From an uncultured Clostridia bacterium (GTDB lineage Bacteria; Bacillota; Clostridia; Saccharofermentanales; Saccharofermentanaceae): a stretch of 39,354 bases of DNA. Under the pieces are notes generated by a model, which was not told where the DNA came from, did no database searches, and saw nothing but the letters and a program-made list of their open reading frames with translations. Shown here piece after piece: positions 7,886 through 17,009 of the stretch. The stretch spans positions 1 to 39,354 of the forward strand of contig CAMYXL010000023.1 in NCBI GenBank assembly GCA_947303255.1. The letters are read 5' to 3'. How positions within the stretch are numbered: position 1 is the stretch's first letter; every line of letters begins with the position of its first letter. A program made the translations under genes and the position numbers.

Positions 7886-8802
7886 TACAATAATGCCTCC
7901 TCACTTGGGATCACCAGATTAATGGCGTCTCTTATGCATTCGATGGTCGCAGGGAGTTTCGGTCCCTTCTCGCCGTCGATATCCAAAGTGACTTTTTGGT
8001 TATTGGTAGCGCTCATCTCGAGCTTACTTGTCTGGAAGTAAAGGACTTTGTCGCTCTCCAGATGTTCACCCAGGGCGATCTTGTTAAGGAGCGGGAGCGC
8101 GTCCATGTAACTTACCTTGGAGATAACGAGAACGTCCAAAAGTCCGTCATGAAGATCGGCGTCCAGCATCAGGTTCTTAAAACCGCCGACACTTCTCGTA
8201 TTTGAGATCAGGAACATCGTTGCGTTGATGTCATACTCATCATTTTCCGTCTTGAGCTTAAGCGGAATGGTCTTTGTTATGGAGTTGATCTCCTTGAGAC
8301 CTTCGATCCAGTATGCTACAGGACCCAGGTTCGTCTTAAGATCCGACGGGACTTTATAAGCTACGGCGCTAAGAAGTCCGCCTGCGAGAACGTTAAGGAA
8401 ATATCTGTCGTTGACCTTGCCGCAGTCGACCTTTACGGTCTTATGTGACATGAGCATCCTCGCGAAGTCAGACGGCTCCGAAGGAAGCTTCATGAATGAA
8501 GCGAAATCATTTACGGTTCCGGAAGTATATACGGCGAGAGGAAGATCGATGTTGCCCTTGAGCATTCCGGTAACGACCTCGTTGACTGTTCCGTCACCGC
8601 CGACAGCCATAATGAGATCGTATTCTTCCTGCCTTACATTCATTGCATATCTGGTAGCATCCAGAGGACCTGCGGTATAAGAGATGTCAGCTCTCTCGAT
8701 GGCCTTTTGAGACGAAAGATAAGCAATGGTATCCTCGACATTAGCCCTTGCGCGCTCTCTGCCTGAGGAAGGATTCATAATTATCTTGATTCTTAGACCC
8801 AT
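7885..8802 (-). CDS. Diacylglycerol kinase-family lipid kinase
   Basis: A 305-residue protein of the DagK/YegS lipid kinase family. It shows the N-terminal MNPSSGRERAR phosphate-binding loop, the signature VGGDGTVNEVV (nucleotide binding), YTSGTVNDFA in place of the usual G(T/N)xNDFAR loop, and the C-terminal LDIDGEKG strand. The family phosphorylates diacylglycerol or related lipids at the inner membrane face; in Gram-positives it recycles diacylglycerol released by lipoteichoic acid synthesis. The ribosome site AAGGTGATGT precedes the ATG. It is the first gene of the operon with the SurA-like and histidine phosphatase genes, and is divergent from the YfhO-like pair. Confidence 0.9.
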   Translation of the reverse strand: MGLRIKIIMNPSSGRERARANVEDTIAYLSSQKAIERADISYTAGPLDATRYAMNVRQEEYDLIMAVGGDGTVNEVVTGMLKGNIDLPLAVYTSGTVNDFASFMKLPSEPSDFARMLMSHKTVKVDCGKVNDRYFLNVLAGGLLSAVAYKVPSDLKTNLGPVAYWIEGLKEINSITKTIPLKLKTENDEYDINATMFLISNTRSVGGFKNLMLDADLHDGLLDVLVISKVSYMDALPLLNKIALGEHLESDKVLYFQTSKLEMSATNNQKVTLDIDGEKGPKLPATIECIRDAINLVIPSEEALL

Positions 8803-8897
8803 ACATCACCTTTTCGAAAACCAATAATAGTAATTCCATAATACTTTACCATAATAAGCTTCATAATATATTACATATAAAACGCAGAAATAAGGCA

Positions 8898-8925
8898 TTT
8901 TGAATACAAAATATGATATGATAAT
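8898..8925 (+). promoter_or_regulatory. Possible promoter of the YfhO-like pair
   Basis: TTTTGA (8898-8903), a 16-base spacer, then GATAAT (8920-8925), in an AT-rich divergent intergenic region. The match is moderate. Confidence 0.35.
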
Positions 8926-8963
8926 CACGTTTGATATTTTTGGAATGTGAGGATATGAGAACA

Positions 8964-11717
8964 ATGCAGGACGCGTATAGGGCAATAATCAGTCGCAGAA
9001 AGAAGGCCAACCGCGATTGGCTCATGAATCTCTTGACTTTTATCTTCCCGTTCCTTGCAGTCCTGGTGTCATTTGCCATCCAGAAAGTACATCCTTTCGG
9101 CGAGCGTGTCATGCTCACGGTCGACTCATATCACCAGTACGTTCCATTCCTCATCGAATTCCGTAACAAGGTCCTCGAAGGAAGATCTTTGTTCTACACC
9201 TGGAACAACGGACTCGGCATGGAGTACTACGCGGTCTTCGCCAACTACTGCTCGAGCCCTCTTAACATATTCTGCTTATTCTTCACGGCCAAGACCATGC
9301 CGGTCTTCGCAGCTTTCGTAACCGCTTTCCGCGCAGGTCTTGCAGGCCTTTTCATGAGCTGGTTCCTCACAGGCGAAGACGAGGGCAGGAGAGACTACAT
9401 TACAACGGCTTTCGCCTGCGCTTACGCTCTCTGCGGCTGGTTCTGCTGTGATTTCTGGAACATCATGTGGTGCGACGCACTGGTCCTTCTTCCTTTGATC
9501 GCACTCGGACTTCGTAAACTCTTCACCGAAGGGAAATACGGCCTTTACTGCCTTTCCCTCGGAATCGCCATCATAAGCAACTACTACACGGGCTATTTCC
9601 TCTGCCTTTTCCTCATCCTCTTTGCACCTGTTTACGGCATCTGCCTTTTCCAGTTCGGAAAAGAGGAGACGGTGGAAGGCCGACTTAACTTCAAGACCAT
9701 CATCGTATCGATCGGCAGATTCGCTCTCGGAAGCCTCGTTGCAGGAGGACTTTCAGCGATCGTAACGATCCCTACCTATAAGATCCTTCAGTCTTCTTCC
9801 GCAGTCGGAACCGAATTTCCTAAGGACTACACTTTAACCGGAAATTTCTTCGACTTCCTCGGAAGACTTCTCGTTGCGGCCAACCCTAACATCAGAGACG
9901 GTATGGCCAACGTTTATTCGGGCATCATCCCGATCCTTATGGTCATCCTTTTCTTTGCCGCATCGAAAAAGACCGGCATCAAGCTCCGCCATAAGATCTG
10001 CTACGGCCTTTTGCTCCTGGTGCTCTACTTAAGCTTCACCAACAGGACGCTGAACTTCATCTGGCACGGATTCCACTTCCCGAACCAGATCCCTTACAGG
10101 CAGTCCTTCATCTTTTCGTTCCTCATCGTATTCCTCGGCTTCAAAGCTATAAGGATCCTTAAGAGCTTTACCTCTTCGCAGGTCACCGCAGTATTTATCG
10201 GCGGCGGTGTCTTTGTTATCCTTTTCGAAAAATTCGGAGGAGGCAATGAAGGATATATCCAGGTGCTCTTGTCACTCGGATTTATCGTGCTCGAGGGAAT
10301 CTTCTTAAGATGCTGCGTCCTTGATAAGAAGAAGCGCTATCTGTTCTACGAAGCATCCATTGCTCTTCTCATGGCAGCCGAGATGGTCGTAACGAGCATA
10401 ATCTGTATCGGAACTGTCGCAAAGAACGAAGGATTCCCGCTTTACAAGACCTACGGAATCAACTACGACAAGGTCAAGGAATACGCTACTGAAGTCGAGA
10501 CCGCGGACGGACACAAGATGTTCGAGAGATCCGAAGTCTATCCGAACAACTTCTGTAATATCCAGTCCATCTACGACGTAAGAGGCCTTTCGACTTTCTC
10601 ATCCACTGTAAGACAGGATTTTGTTACATACATCCGTAATTTCGGTTTCCACAACAACAGGATCAACAGCACGAGAAGCATGGGTCTTACCAGAGTAACG
10701 GCTACCCTTCTCGGCATAAGGAACTTCATTGCTGCCGACAACACGGACAGCGTTCCGAGCATTTTCGAGCTCGAGCATGATGACGGATATATCAAGTGCT
10801 ACGGCAATCCTGACGCACTTTCTGTCGGATACATGGTTTCCGATGACCTGATCGACTACGAGCCTGACCCGGACAACAAAGACCCGTTCGAGAAGACGAA
10901 CCTCTGGGTCAACAGCATGGGCTTTGACGGAAATGTCTACAGGAAAGTCGATTCCTACGGCGAAGAATTCGAGAACATAAACCAGAGCGTCAACAACTTC
11001 GGCGTTGATACTTACTCGGTCATCAATTCCGAGAAGGATGCAGTCATGACCATTGTTGTCGACAACGCAACAATAGGCTCGGATGTCTATGTCTACCTCG
11101 ACTGCTCCAAGGCTGGAAGTTACGTCATAAGAACATACGACGAGAACGGGGAAGAAGTATCCCACACATCGAGCATCGCATACAGGTATTACCAGATAAT
11201 CCCGCTCGGAGTCTATGACGGACACACGATCAAGTGTACGCTCACGATCCCTAAGGCACCTGCAGGCGCTATCAAAGCGTTCACCTACGAACTCGACTGC
11301 GAAGCCTATGACTCGATGGTAGATTATCTTTCCAAGGAGCAGTTCCTTGTTACAAAGTACGACGACAAGTCCATCGAGGGCATGATCGAATCCGAGGAGG
11401 GCGGACTTTTGTTCTTCACGCTCCCTTATTCCGACAGCTTCGAGGCTTACGTAGACGGCAAGAAGGTCGACATCGTTCCGATCCGCGACGCCATGATGGC
11501 AGTCCGCGTCGGTCCGGGCACGCACAAAGTCGAACTTTACTACACCCTTTGGGGATTTGATTACGGAATCGTCATCACCGTCGCATCGATGGTCCTTTTG
11601 GCATTCCTTACTTTCGGTAAGATCGTAACCGGTTACATTAAGGAAGAAAAAGCCTCAGAGAAAGCATCTGAGACCGTTCCTTCGGAGGAAGAGGCAGCCG
11701 ATGTTCCGCAAGCTTAA
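8964..11717 (+). CDS. YfhO family membrane protein (GT-C-like, envelope glycosylation)
   Basis: A 917-residue polytopic membrane protein of the YfhO family. A dozen or more hydrophobic helices fill roughly the first 480 residues. The conserved acidic motif before helix 2 is present (TVDSYHQYVPF, residues 52-62). A large extracytoplasmic domain follows, then one final helix (FDYGIVITVASMVLLAFLTF) and a charged tail. In Bacillus, YfhO works with a CsbB-type transferase to glycosylate lipoteichoic acid; a polyprenyl-phosphate sugar donor is expected here but not shown. The start is 8964 with GAGGA ten bases upstream; the ATG at 8955 is too close to that site and remains an alternative. The next gene overlaps its end by 17 bases. 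Confidence 0.85.
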   Translation: MQDAYRAIISRRKKANRDWLMNLLTFIFPFLAVLVSFAIQKVHPFGERVMLTVDSYHQYVPFLIEFRNKVLEGRSLFYTWNNGLGMEYYAVFANYCSSPLNIFCLFFTAKTMPVFAAFVTAFRAGLAGLFMSWFLTGEDEGRRDYITTAFACAYALCGWFCCDFWNIMWCDALVLLPLIALGLRKLFTEGKYGLYCLSLGIAIISNYYTGYFLCLFLILFAPVYGICLFQFGKEETVEGRLNFKTIIVSIGRFALGSLVAGGLSAIVTIPTYKILQSSSAVGTEFPKDYTLTGNFFDFLGRLLVAANPNIRDGMANVYSGIIPILMVILFFAASKKTGIKLRHKICYGLLLLVLYLSFTNRTLNFIWHGFHFPNQIPYRQSFIFSFLIVFLGFKAIRILKSFTSSQVTAVFIGGGVFVILFEKFGGGNEGYIQVLLSLGFIVLEGIFLRCCVLDKKKRYLFYEASIALLMAAEMVVTSIICIGTVAKNEGFPLYKTYGINYDKVKEYATEVETADGHKMFERSEVYPNNFCNIQSIYDVRGLSTFSSTVRQDFVTYIRNFGFHNNRINSTRSMGLTRVTATLLGIRNFIAADNTDSVPSIFELEHDDGYIKCYGNPDALSVGYMVSDDLIDYEPDPDNKDPFEKTNLWVNSMGFDGNVYRKVDSYGEEFENINQSVNNFGVDTYSVINSEKDAVMTIVVDNATIGSDVYVYLDCSKAGSYVIRTYDENGEEVSHTSSIAYRYYQIIPLGVYDGHTIKCTLTIPKAPAGAIKAFTYELDCEAYDSMVDYLSKEQFLVTKYDDKSIEGMIESEEGGLLFFTLPYSDSFEAYVDGKKVDIVPIRDAMMAVRVGPGTHKVELYYTLWGFDYGIVITVASMVLLAFLTFGKIVTGYIKEEKASEKASETVPSEEEAADVPQA

Positions 11718-13944
11718 AAGATCGGACGACAATACCCTTTATCCTCTGGACATGGTATTGGCATTTATCCTGCCTTTACTGATCTTCGGCTGCGCCTATT
11801 ATCTCGGCATCCGCGACACGAAGATCCCTCAGGATCTCACCCTGCGCTACGACAAATTCGACATGGGTATCTTCAGGGGCATAACCGACGACCTTAAGCT
11901 CCTCAAGAGTTTTTCTCTCGAAAAAGATTTCCGTCTGGTCCTTCAGGGACACCTGGATCCGGGTTTCCTCATGGCCTCCTATGTGCCGTTTGAATTCGCT
12001 TCCATAGTCCTTTACGTTTTCTTTTTCCTGAGACTTGCACTGGCATCTTTTTCCATGCACCGTTTCCTTCGAAGACAGGTCCCGCTCGACAGAAGCCTTA
12101 CGCTCCTTTTGTCAGTCTGCTACAGCCTTTCTTCCTCGGTCCTCGGGATCGCTTCATATTCCGGTGCGATGAACACCGTCATAGCGATACCTTTCATGAT
12201 CGATCTTCTGATCGAATTCATGCGTGATGATCATTCTGTTCGAAAAGGCCTTCGCTTTTCACTTTCCCTGACGGCATTGTTCTATCTTTCCGGCAACCTC
12301 AATCTTATGACGGTTCTGCCTTTTGCACTTTTCACTTCGTTTTTTATCGCGACGTCAGTTGGAACGAAATTTTCCAATTCCGTGATCTTATTTCTAAAAT
12401 CTCTTCTGTACGTCTTGTTTGCCGTCGGTTTTTCCGCGTTTGCTTTTGCTAACACGATCCTTGATGCAGAGATACCGTTCCCGCTCGATGCCGATCCGGA
12501 CTTAGACAGCAGGGCAACCATGTTCGATCTTCTGACCCGCTTTCTTAACGGCAAGCCTTTCAACATGTCCATTGCTTCCGGTGTAGGATTAAGTCTTACG
12601 ATATTTATCCTGCTCCTTCTCATAGTATTTTTCTTTAACTCACGCATCCCTATCAGGATCAGGGCAGTTCTCTTTTTCGGAGTATTCATCTGCTTCGCGA
12701 TGTACTGTTCGAACCTGCTTCTCGAATACGGCACGCTCTTTACGAATGCTATCCTTGACTGCAACAGCACCTTTTCGGCCCGCTTTGCATTTCTGTCGGC
12801 ACTTCTCATCTTTGCGGCTGCCATTTCACTTCGTAACCTCTCATCCGTCAAGAACAGCACGGTGGCATTTTCGGTATTGTCCGTACTGATACTCGTTGTC
12901 TTATCCAACAGTTCCGGCAATTCCACATCTCCGAGTCTTTTCTCCATCTCGTTCACGATCCTTTGTGCCGTCCTCGGCTACTTCATGATCGTCAACATCG
13001 ATAAGATCCCGGGATACATAGTAGCTGCGGCAGTCCTTCTCGGACTTACCCTCAATCTTTCGTTCATACTTCCGATCTCCCATTACGGAAAACCTACGGA
13101 TGATGCGGCAATGATGTTTGACGGAATCCCTGACGAAGACCTTTCTCTGGACTATCCGCTCCCGCAACTGGACTTCTTCTCGAGAGACAATGAGGACTTT
13201 TATTTCCTGAGTCACTTCCACCCGGATTACAACTCGACTCCGGGCATGCTTAATACTCTTACATATTATATGGGCATCGAGCCGTTCTTCATGCCTTTAT
13301 CCCAGGCCAATGACGTCTTCAGGGGAAAGAGCGACCGACTCCTTATAGGTGAAGAACCTATGATGGAAGACGGTAAGGAAGTCGTATCCTATAAGATCAT
13401 AACTTTGGATTTCTGGGAAAAAGACGATCCGCTCATACTTTACACGGACTACCGGGGAGAATTTGACTTTATTATCGAGCACGGTGATATTGAGGACAGA
13501 CAGACTTTGACAGGCCCATGCATGGTCCTTCTGGATAATAAGGGAGAAGATTCATTCGGCGCCAAGATCCTCATCGACGACCCGACATACAAACACAATG
13601 CCCGCTTTGAGTATTACAGCGTCAACGAAGAAGCGCTGGAAGATTTCAGGATGAATGCCCTGAGATATGACGGACCGTTTAATGTCGAGGGAAGCGTAAC
13701 AGTCCTTACGGGCAGACGCTACGGCTCGCCTGTAACCGTCTATGTCAACGGCGAGAAGACAGTTTCCTACAACATAGCAGGAAAGCTCGCATTTGATATA
13801 TACTCAGACGGAACAGCTTCTGTCGAGATCAGATCCTTTGACTACGGCATATATATTTCGGCTGCCGTGGTACTGATTTCCTTTATATGTAGTATAGTAG
13901 TAATATTATTATCTGACAGAAAAGAAAAGAAAAAGAAAGCTTGA
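11701..13944 (+). CDS. Second, divergent YfhO-like membrane protein
   Basis: A 747-residue polytopic membrane protein with the same plan as its upstream neighbour: many hydrophobic helices (about 18-460), an extracytoplasmic domain, a closing VYVNGEKTVSYN strand pair like the YVDGKKVDIVP of the first, then FDYGIYISAAVVLISF as the last helix. The DxYHQYxPF motif of YfhO is not kept; the equivalent stretch reads LRYDKFDMGIFRG. It may be a catalytically changed paralogue or a partner subunit. It starts inside the end of the first gene (17-base overlap), so the two are probably made together. The lysine-rich C-terminus faces the cytoplasm. Confidence 0.7.
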   Translation: MFRKLKRSDDNTLYPLDMVLAFILPLLIFGCAYYLGIRDTKIPQDLTLRYDKFDMGIFRGITDDLKLLKSFSLEKDFRLVLQGHLDPGFLMASYVPFEFASIVLYVFFFLRLALASFSMHRFLRRQVPLDRSLTLLLSVCYSLSSSVLGIASYSGAMNTVIAIPFMIDLLIEFMRDDHSVRKGLRFSLSLTALFYLSGNLNLMTVLPFALFTSFFIATSVGTKFSNSVILFLKSLLYVLFAVGFSAFAFANTILDAEIPFPLDADPDLDSRATMFDLLTRFLNGKPFNMSIASGVGLSLTIFILLLLIVFFFNSRIPIRIRAVLFFGVFICFAMYCSNLLLEYGTLFTNAILDCNSTFSARFAFLSALLIFAAAISLRNLSSVKNSTVAFSVLSVLILVVLSNSSGNSTSPSLFSISFTILCAVLGYFMIVNIDKIPGYIVAAAVLLGLTLNLSFILPISHYGKPTDDAAMMFDGIPDEDLSLDYPLPQLDFFSRDNEDFYFLSHFHPDYNSTPGMLNTLTYYMGIEPFFMPLSQANDVFRGKSDRLLIGEEPMMEDGKEVVSYKIITLDFWEKDDPLILYTDYRGEFDFIIEHGDIEDRQTLTGPCMVLLDNKGEDSFGAKILIDDPTYKHNARFEYYSVNEEALEDFRMNALRYDGPFNVEGSVTVLTGRRYGSPVTVYVNGEKTVSYNIAGKLAFDIYSDGTASVEIRSFDYGIYISAAVVLISFICSIVVILLSDRKEKKKKA

Positions 13945-13952
13945 GTATAAAT

Positions 13953-14948
13953 ATGCCATCAGCCTATCAGATTAATGAAGGAACAAAGTTTATAATCCTC
14001 GATCTGGAATGGAACCAGCCGTTTCCCGGCAAGGAATACGGTATTGACGTCTCCACTCTCAGAGGAGAGATAATCGATATCGGTGCAGAAAAGTACACAT
14101 ACAGCTGCGGCGGTCTGATCCATGAGGGCAGTTTCTCCATGCAGGTCCGTCCTAAGGTTTATCGAAAACTTCATTATCACGTTCAGAAACTTACTCATAA
14201 GACAAACAAAGAGATAAGAAACGGTGTGCCTTTCGAAGAGGCTTTCCCGGAATACCTCTCTTTTTGCGGTGACGATTATATCCTGGTCTGCTGGGGCAAT
14301 TCCGATCCCGATATACTGAAGCAGAACATGAAGCATTACGGATTCGATGACAAGATCGATCATCCTTTTTTTGATCTGCAACCTGTCTTTTCCAGATTTG
14401 CAGGTGAGAGGGGACAACAAAGAAGTGTAGAGTTCGCTGTCGATTTCTATAACATCCCTAAAGATGACACATTCCACAGTGCATGGGCCGACAGTCATTA
14501 CACCGGTCTCATCTTCAAGAACATGTTTGAGCACAACAAAGCATCGGAACTTCTTGCTGTCATTGGAAGCTCGTTAAGAAATCCTGATCTTGTAAAAGAG
14601 TTTGCTTTTGTAAGCGGTGAAACAGAGAATTTGGACGAGGCATATAAGACTGCATTTGAGTTTCCGCAAATATGTCCAATTTGTAAAGAATTACTGAAAA
14701 GCAAGATCGAACCTTTCAGGATCAGGAAATCAGTATATGCACTTTACTCATGTAAAGAACATGGTGATTTCTTCTGCAGAACAAGAGTGAAGAAGAGTAA
14801 ACAGAGTAAGTACATAGCGGCTATGGTAATCCGCTTTGCTACGCAATCAGACTACTATCTCATTGCTGACAAGGCTGAGGAATTTAAGAAATTCGGCATC
14901 CAGGGAGAGCCCAAAACTCCCCCAAAAGAGGACGAAACAAAAATGTGA
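13953..14948 (+). CDS. DEDDh 3'-5' exonuclease domain protein
   Basis: A 331-residue protein with an RNase T/PolC-epsilon-type exonuclease domain in the first ~185 residues. ILDLEWNQP gives the first Asp and Glu, GEIIDIGAEK the next strand, CWGNSDPDIL the middle Asp, and FHSAWADSHYTG the His and Asp of the DEDDh set. This is the KapD/ERI1-like branch (COG5018). The C-terminal part holds four cysteines in CPICKELL and SCKEHGDFFC that could bind zinc. The start is the ATG at 13953; the frame also opens at a TTG at 13941. The substrate (DNA or small RNA) cannot be told. It follows the second YfhO-like gene by eight bases. Confidence 0.8.
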   Translation: MPSAYQINEGTKFIILDLEWNQPFPGKEYGIDVSTLRGEIIDIGAEKYTYSCGGLIHEGSFSMQVRPKVYRKLHYHVQKLTHKTNKEIRNGVPFEEAFPEYLSFCGDDYILVCWGNSDPDILKQNMKHYGFDDKIDHPFFDLQPVFSRFAGERGQQRSVEFAVDFYNIPKDDTFHSAWADSHYTGLIFKNMFEHNKASELLAVIGSSLRNPDLVKEFAFVSGETENLDEAYKTAFEFPQICPICKELLKSKIEPFRIRKSVYALYSCKEHGDFFCRTRVKKSKQSKYIAAMVIRFATQSDYYLIADKAEEFKKFGIQGEPKTPPKEDETKM

Positions 14949-15001
14949 TATTAGTCATGAAAATGTGACAGATATCTGATACAAATGTGACGGAAATGTG
15001 A
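14941..15001 (+). repeat. Four direct AAATGTGA repeats before the PilX-like gene
   Basis: AAATGTGA occurs at 14941-14948, 14961-14968, 14983-14990 and 14994-15001. Spacings are 20, 22 and 11 bases, near multiples of one helical turn. The first copy overlaps the stop codon of the exonuclease gene. The same 8-mer occurs twice, as an inverted pair, before the first short pilin gene, suggesting a common DNA-binding activator. Confidence 0.6.
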
Positions 15002-15022
15002 ATTTTTGATTTACAGAGCCAA

Positions 15023-15059
15023 AAAACCTCTTCTCAAACGGTTTTGATGTTAGTATAAT
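15023..15059 (+). promoter_or_regulatory. Promoter of the PilX-like gene with inverted repeat over the -35 region
   Basis: A consensus -10, TATAAT, lies at 15054-15059, but the -35 region at 17 bases reads only TTCTCA (15031-15036), as expected for an activator-dependent promoter. AAAACC (15023-15028) and GGTTTT (15040-15045) form an inverted repeat around that -35 region. The leader to the start codon is about 50 bases. Confidence 0.5.
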
Positions 15060-15116
15060 GCATGTAGTAATTTATGACTATCTTTTATGAGGTATGGCAG
15101 AAAGGAAGTTATTCTT

Positions 15117-16865
15117 ATGTTTAAGTCATTTAGGAAGAAGGGTAAGAGCAACAAACAGGGCTCAATGCTGACACTCGTGTTGGTAATCGTAGCAATGGCT
15201 TTGATCTTTATCACATCTGCTGTTATGATTACAAACTCTACAAGAGTTAGGTATTATGACAACGTTCTTTCCGGTCAGGCTAGACTTGTAAGTACAGCTG
15301 TTGCTGAGTCATTTTGTAGTGCCTTAGAGATTCAGGAGATCACAGACCAGAATCTTAAGGATTGGGCTAAGGATGACAAGACAGCTACATTCACAATTGA
15401 CGATGTGCCTGGACTTGGTGAAGGCGGAACAAAGACAACTGTTGCGTTCGATGAATCTGACGGATATATCCTCGCTACATTCTCAACAACAATCGGTGAG
15501 AAGAGCGACGGAACATTCGCTACAGAGAACTGTACAGTATATTTTAAGAAGAAGCCACCGGTAGTTAAGGCTAGAAACTTTAAGTATCAGTTGAACGTAG
15601 GTAAGAAGGCTGCTCTTGGTGGATTGGACATCGGTGTAGGTCACGATCCAGGAACAGACAATATGTGCTTCTTCCATGGTGATACAAACCTCACAGAGAA
15701 TGCTGGTAACACAGTTTATTCAGATATCATCGCAACAGGTAAGTTGATGTTCGGTAACCATACAGAAGTTAAGGGACAGTTCATCTTCTCCGGTCCTGAT
15801 GCAGGTCTTGGTAATTTCACAGGTCAAGTTAAGGCTAATAACCTCTACTTCATCAGCCCTGATGGATACAGTAAAGGTAATATCAATAAGGATGGTATCG
15901 ATCACTGGGATTTCACAGCAAACAGTGCTTTGATCTACAACTTTAAATTAGATGGTAAGATGGGTCAGAACCAGGAAACAAAGAACTACGCTGCTATGGA
16001 CAATAGTGAAATTGATACTTCCAGACTTGGTTCAGCTTCCGATTCTGAGTCTTATAACTCTAAGCACGTCCAGGCTACATGGAATACAGCTGCAGGTGAC
16101 GATGAAGTTATAAGTAAGTTTAATGAGTACGTTCTTGAGAGAGCAAAGGCAGCTTTGACAGAACAAGAGCAGTTTGCTATCACTGACGATCAGGTTGAAG
16201 CTAAGAAGGCTACTTTCTTTGATAACGTTCCGGAGCCATACAAGGCAACAGCTAAGAAGGTTGTTGATTCTAACGGAGCAGTTACTTCAAATACAATCAG
16301 CTGGTCTTCCTTCTGCAGCGGCACAAAGGGTGTATGCTATATCAACTCTCAGAAGATCGCTGACGGAACAAAGATTACATTGGATCTTAGCAATGGACCT
16401 TATATCCTCGTTGTAAAGACCAAGTTGGTAATCGAGAAGAAGGCTATGATCGAGTGTATCAACGGTGACAATAACAGTGATGAGAACTGGCTCCGTATTA
16501 TCCTCCTTCCTGGTGCTGAACTCGATATCGGTGATAACGAATCCGAGGTTGGTGGACTTAAGACTGCAGATGCTGTTAAGCCACACTGCTATGTATACGG
16601 ACTCAAGGGTACTCAGGTAATCGTTGCCAGCGATGGTAAGTACGTTGAAGGTTACTTCGGTGTATACGGTGAAGGATCTAAGTTCTACCTCAAGGGTAAG
16701 CCAACAAACTTCTTCGGAAGAGTTGAGGCTACAAACTGTGAGACACTTAATGCTAACAATGCAAAGATGTATTGGGCACCAGAGCCGATGGCAGATGTTC
16801 CTCCGGGAGACTTTACACCTGCAACATCTGAGTATGACGTAGTAAGATTCAGATACTTCTACTAA
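15117..16865 (+). CDS. Large PilX-like pilus-associated surface protein
   Basis: A 582-residue protein. A basic N-terminus (MFKSFRKKGKSNKQGSML) precedes one long hydrophobic segment (about 17-41) that looks like the PilX N-terminal type of pilus proteins, but without the Glu at position 5 of normal prepilins. The rest is extracellular, rich in Gly, Asn, Thr and Lys, with short repeating beta-type strands near the C-terminus (GKYVEGYFGVYG, GSKFYLKG) that suggest a beta-helix. It could be a tip or adhesin component. Thr is almost always ACA, as in the pilus genes further on. The start is 15117, with AAAGGAAG upstream. It is monocistronic between its own promoter and terminator. Confidence 0.65.
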   Translation: MFKSFRKKGKSNKQGSMLTLVLVIVAMALIFITSAVMITNSTRVRYYDNVLSGQARLVSTAVAESFCSALEIQEITDQNLKDWAKDDKTATFTIDDVPGLGEGGTKTTVAFDESDGYILATFSTTIGEKSDGTFATENCTVYFKKKPPVVKARNFKYQLNVGKKAALGGLDIGVGHDPGTDNMCFFHGDTNLTENAGNTVYSDIIATGKLMFGNHTEVKGQFIFSGPDAGLGNFTGQVKANNLYFISPDGYSKGNINKDGIDHWDFTANSALIYNFKLDGKMGQNQETKNYAAMDNSEIDTSRLGSASDSESYNSKHVQATWNTAAGDDEVISKFNEYVLERAKAALTEQEQFAITDDQVEAKKATFFDNVPEPYKATAKKVVDSNGAVTSNTISWSSFCSGTKGVCYINSQKIADGTKITLDLSNGPYILVVKTKLVIEKKAMIECINGDNNSDENWLRIILLPGAELDIGDNESEVGGLKTADAVKPHCYVYGLKGTQVIVASDGKYVEGYFGVYGEGSKFYLKGKPTNFFGRVEATNCETLNANNAKMYWAPEPMADVPPGDFTPATSEYDVVRFRYFY

Positions 16866-16888
16866 TATTCAAAACATAAGAATTCAAT

Positions 16889-16920
16889 AAGGGGTGTCCT
16901 TTGGGACATCCCTTATTTTT
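16889..16920 (+). terminator. Terminator of the PilX-like gene
   Basis: AAGGGGTGTCC (16889-16899) pairs with GGACATCCCTT (16904-16914) with one wobble, loop TTTG, followed by ATTTTT. Confidence 0.88.
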
Positions 16921-16945
16921 GTACTTGGGAATGATTATTGAGAAG

Positions 16946-16994
16946 AAAAAGAAAAGGAGCACGACTTATCATAAAGCCGTGCTCCTTGTTTTTT
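16946..16994 (-). terminator. Bidirectional terminator at the end of the pilD operon
   Basis: AAGGAGCACG (16954-16963) pairs perfectly with CGTGCTCCTT (16978-16987). T-runs follow the stem on both strands: GTTTTTT on plus and TTTTCTTTTTC on minus. It therefore ends the minus-strand operon and backs up the terminator of the PilX-like gene. Confidence 0.85.
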
Positions 16995-17009
16995 CTGTAT
17001 AAGACCAGA

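Noticed and set aside
10599..11525. 308-residue open frame on the minus strand
   Set aside because: It is the mirror frame of the first YfhO-like gene, with no start signal or known motif.
15023..15045. Terminator of the exonuclease gene
   Set aside because: The AAAACC/GGTTTT stem is weak and is not followed by a T-run; it overlaps a promoter instead.
14949..15116. CRISPR-like array from the AAATGTGA repeats
   Set aside because: The repeats are only 8 bases, with spacings of 20, 22 and 11, and lie in a promoter region; they fit regulator sites.
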